DNA of 64,000 nt from Flagellimonas onchidii (GTDB taxonomy: Bacteria > Bacteroidota > Bacteroidia > Flavobacteriales > Flavobacteriaceae). Of this stretch, positions 63,539 through 64,000 are shown in pieces (position 1 is the first letter of the stretch; every line of letters starts with the position of its first letter). The translations under genes and the position numbers were made by a program. The stretch is from NCBI RefSeq assembly GCF_004804315.1, contig NZ_SRXX01000010.1, positions 62,001 through 126,000 of the forward strand, in the 5' to 3' direction. The notes below the pieces were generated by a model. The model worked only from the letters and a program-made list of their open reading frames with translations. It did no database searches and was not told where the DNA came from.

Positions 63539-64000
63539 TATTCAAATTGTATTTCGATACCTACTGTACCCTCCAATGCCTTTAGGGCGATTAAAAATTC
63601 TGCTCTTTGCGATTCAAAAGAACTAATGGCCTGGTTCAACATTTGCTGCAACCGTGTATATTCTGTTACATTGATGGCTCCATTGGTAAAATCTTTTTCT
63701 GCCCTTATGGACTGGACTTTATAGGTCTCCACAATGGAGTTTGATATAAAAAAGAGCCTATGTATCTTAATAAGGTTATTATATTGATTTACTATTAGCT
63801 GTTCCAGCTCCCAGACAGCAAACTCTTTTTGATATTTGGATTTATCGGCTTCTGCCTTTGCATTCTTTATTTCCCGTTTTCTGTTGATAATAGTTGACAG
63901 CGGCAATTTTATGGATGCTCCAACGGTGTACCTGCTTTGTTCTGTTGAAAAAAGAGCTTGGCTTCCAGGGTCACCTGCAATTTGTTGATTGCTTAGATTG
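63538..64000 (-). CDS. TolC-family outer membrane protein, 5' end outside window
   Basis: The C-terminal 153 residues of an outer membrane efflux/secretion channel. I extended the frame by hand to the window edge; it continues open through NQQIAGDPGSQALFSTEQSR and YTVGASIKLPLSTI, the beta-strand/equatorial region. Long periplasmic helices follow (KYQKEFAVWELEQLIVNQYN; YTRLQQMLNQAISSFESQRA). A TTG near 63906 is not a real start. The gene is directly coupled to the Wzc-like gene, with a 1-bp overlap, in the place where a Wza-type exporter is usually expected. Confidence 0.88.
   Translation of the reverse strand, partial: NLSNQQIAGDPGSQALFSTEQSRYTVGASIKLPLSTIINRKREIKNAKAEADKSKYQKEFAVWELEQLIVNQYNNLIKIHRLFFISNSIVETYKVQSIRAEKDFTNGAINVTEYTRLQQMLNQAISSFESQRAEFLIALKALEGTVGIEIQFE

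Noticed and set aside
63538..63906. Start of the TolC-like gene at the TTG near 63906
   Set aside because: The same frame stays open to the window edge with TolC-like sequence, so the real start is outside.
1..64000. CRISPR array, rRNA operon, prophage or full insertion sequence
   Set aside because: No regularly spaced direct repeats, rRNA-like sequence, phage structural genes or transposase reading frames were seen.

Overview
The window looks like chromosomal DNA of a marine-type Flavobacteriaceae (Bacteroidota), perhaps close to Muricauda/Allomuricauda. The clues are the low-to-moderate GC content, the fused CcoN-CcoO cbb3 oxidase gene with a one-haem CcoP, Bacteroidota-type promoters (TAnnTTTG near -7, few Shine-Dalgarno sequences), a BlaI/M56 pair, a DUF4407 protein, an LruC-type lipoprotein and typical flavobacterial intergenic hairpins. 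The genus is inference only.

Region 1 (1-9.6 kb) is mostly housekeeping: the 3'-truncated 2-oxoglutarate dehydrogenase E1 gene, an exported amidohydrolase, galE with a DegT-family aminotransferase, the Kdo transferase waaA and a sugar MFS transporter. Region 2 (9.6-26 kb) is a micro-oxic respiration locus. It holds a ribosome hibernation factor, hemN, two universal stress proteins, the cbb3 oxidase set (ccoS, ccoNO, ccoQ, ccoP, ccoG, fixH, a DsbD_2/TauE-like protein), the copper ATPase ccoI, and two Crp/Fnr regulators. Five 12-bp palindromes of the form TGAYAnnTRTCA-like (TGA-N6-TCA) lie about 41.5 bp upstream of predicted start points of six promoters. Together they form a compact, self-contained FNR-type regulon. 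An acetyl-CoA hydrolase/transferase gene sits between hemN-usp and the cco genes.

Region 3 (26-34.6 kb) has a Ser/Thr dehydratase, a bestrophin-like channel, an AraC/GyrI regulator, tRNA-Leu(UAG), an M20 dipeptidase, an EamA transporter and a BlaI/M56 signalling pair. Region 4 (34.6-38.4 kb) is accessory: DUF4407, two unknown proteins and dispersed repeats. Region 5 (38.4-41.7 kb) is the dTDP-L-rhamnose operon rfbBACD. A REC-histidine kinase hybrid follows it.

Region 6 (43.1-46.7 kb) is the most unusual part. Unrelated small genes (a membrane protein; an ECF sigma factor overlapping a membrane protein) are separated by about 420-bp spacers. These spacers carry a repeated MITE-like element and long imperfect palindromes ending in GTTAnCC / GGCTAACG. 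The layout resembles an integron-type gene-cassette array with no integrase visible.

Region 7 (46.7-64 kb) is one long leftward surface-polysaccharide locus. It encodes a TolC-like outer membrane protein, a Wzc/GumC-like protein with a degenerate kinase domain, Wzx flippase, Wzy-like polymerase, five glycosyltransferases, an acyltransferase, Ugd and Uxs (UDP-glucuronate and UDP-xylose), and an LruC/DUF4114 lipoprotein. The rhamnose operon and galE can supply further sugars. No rRNA, CRISPR array, complete insertion sequence or phage was seen.
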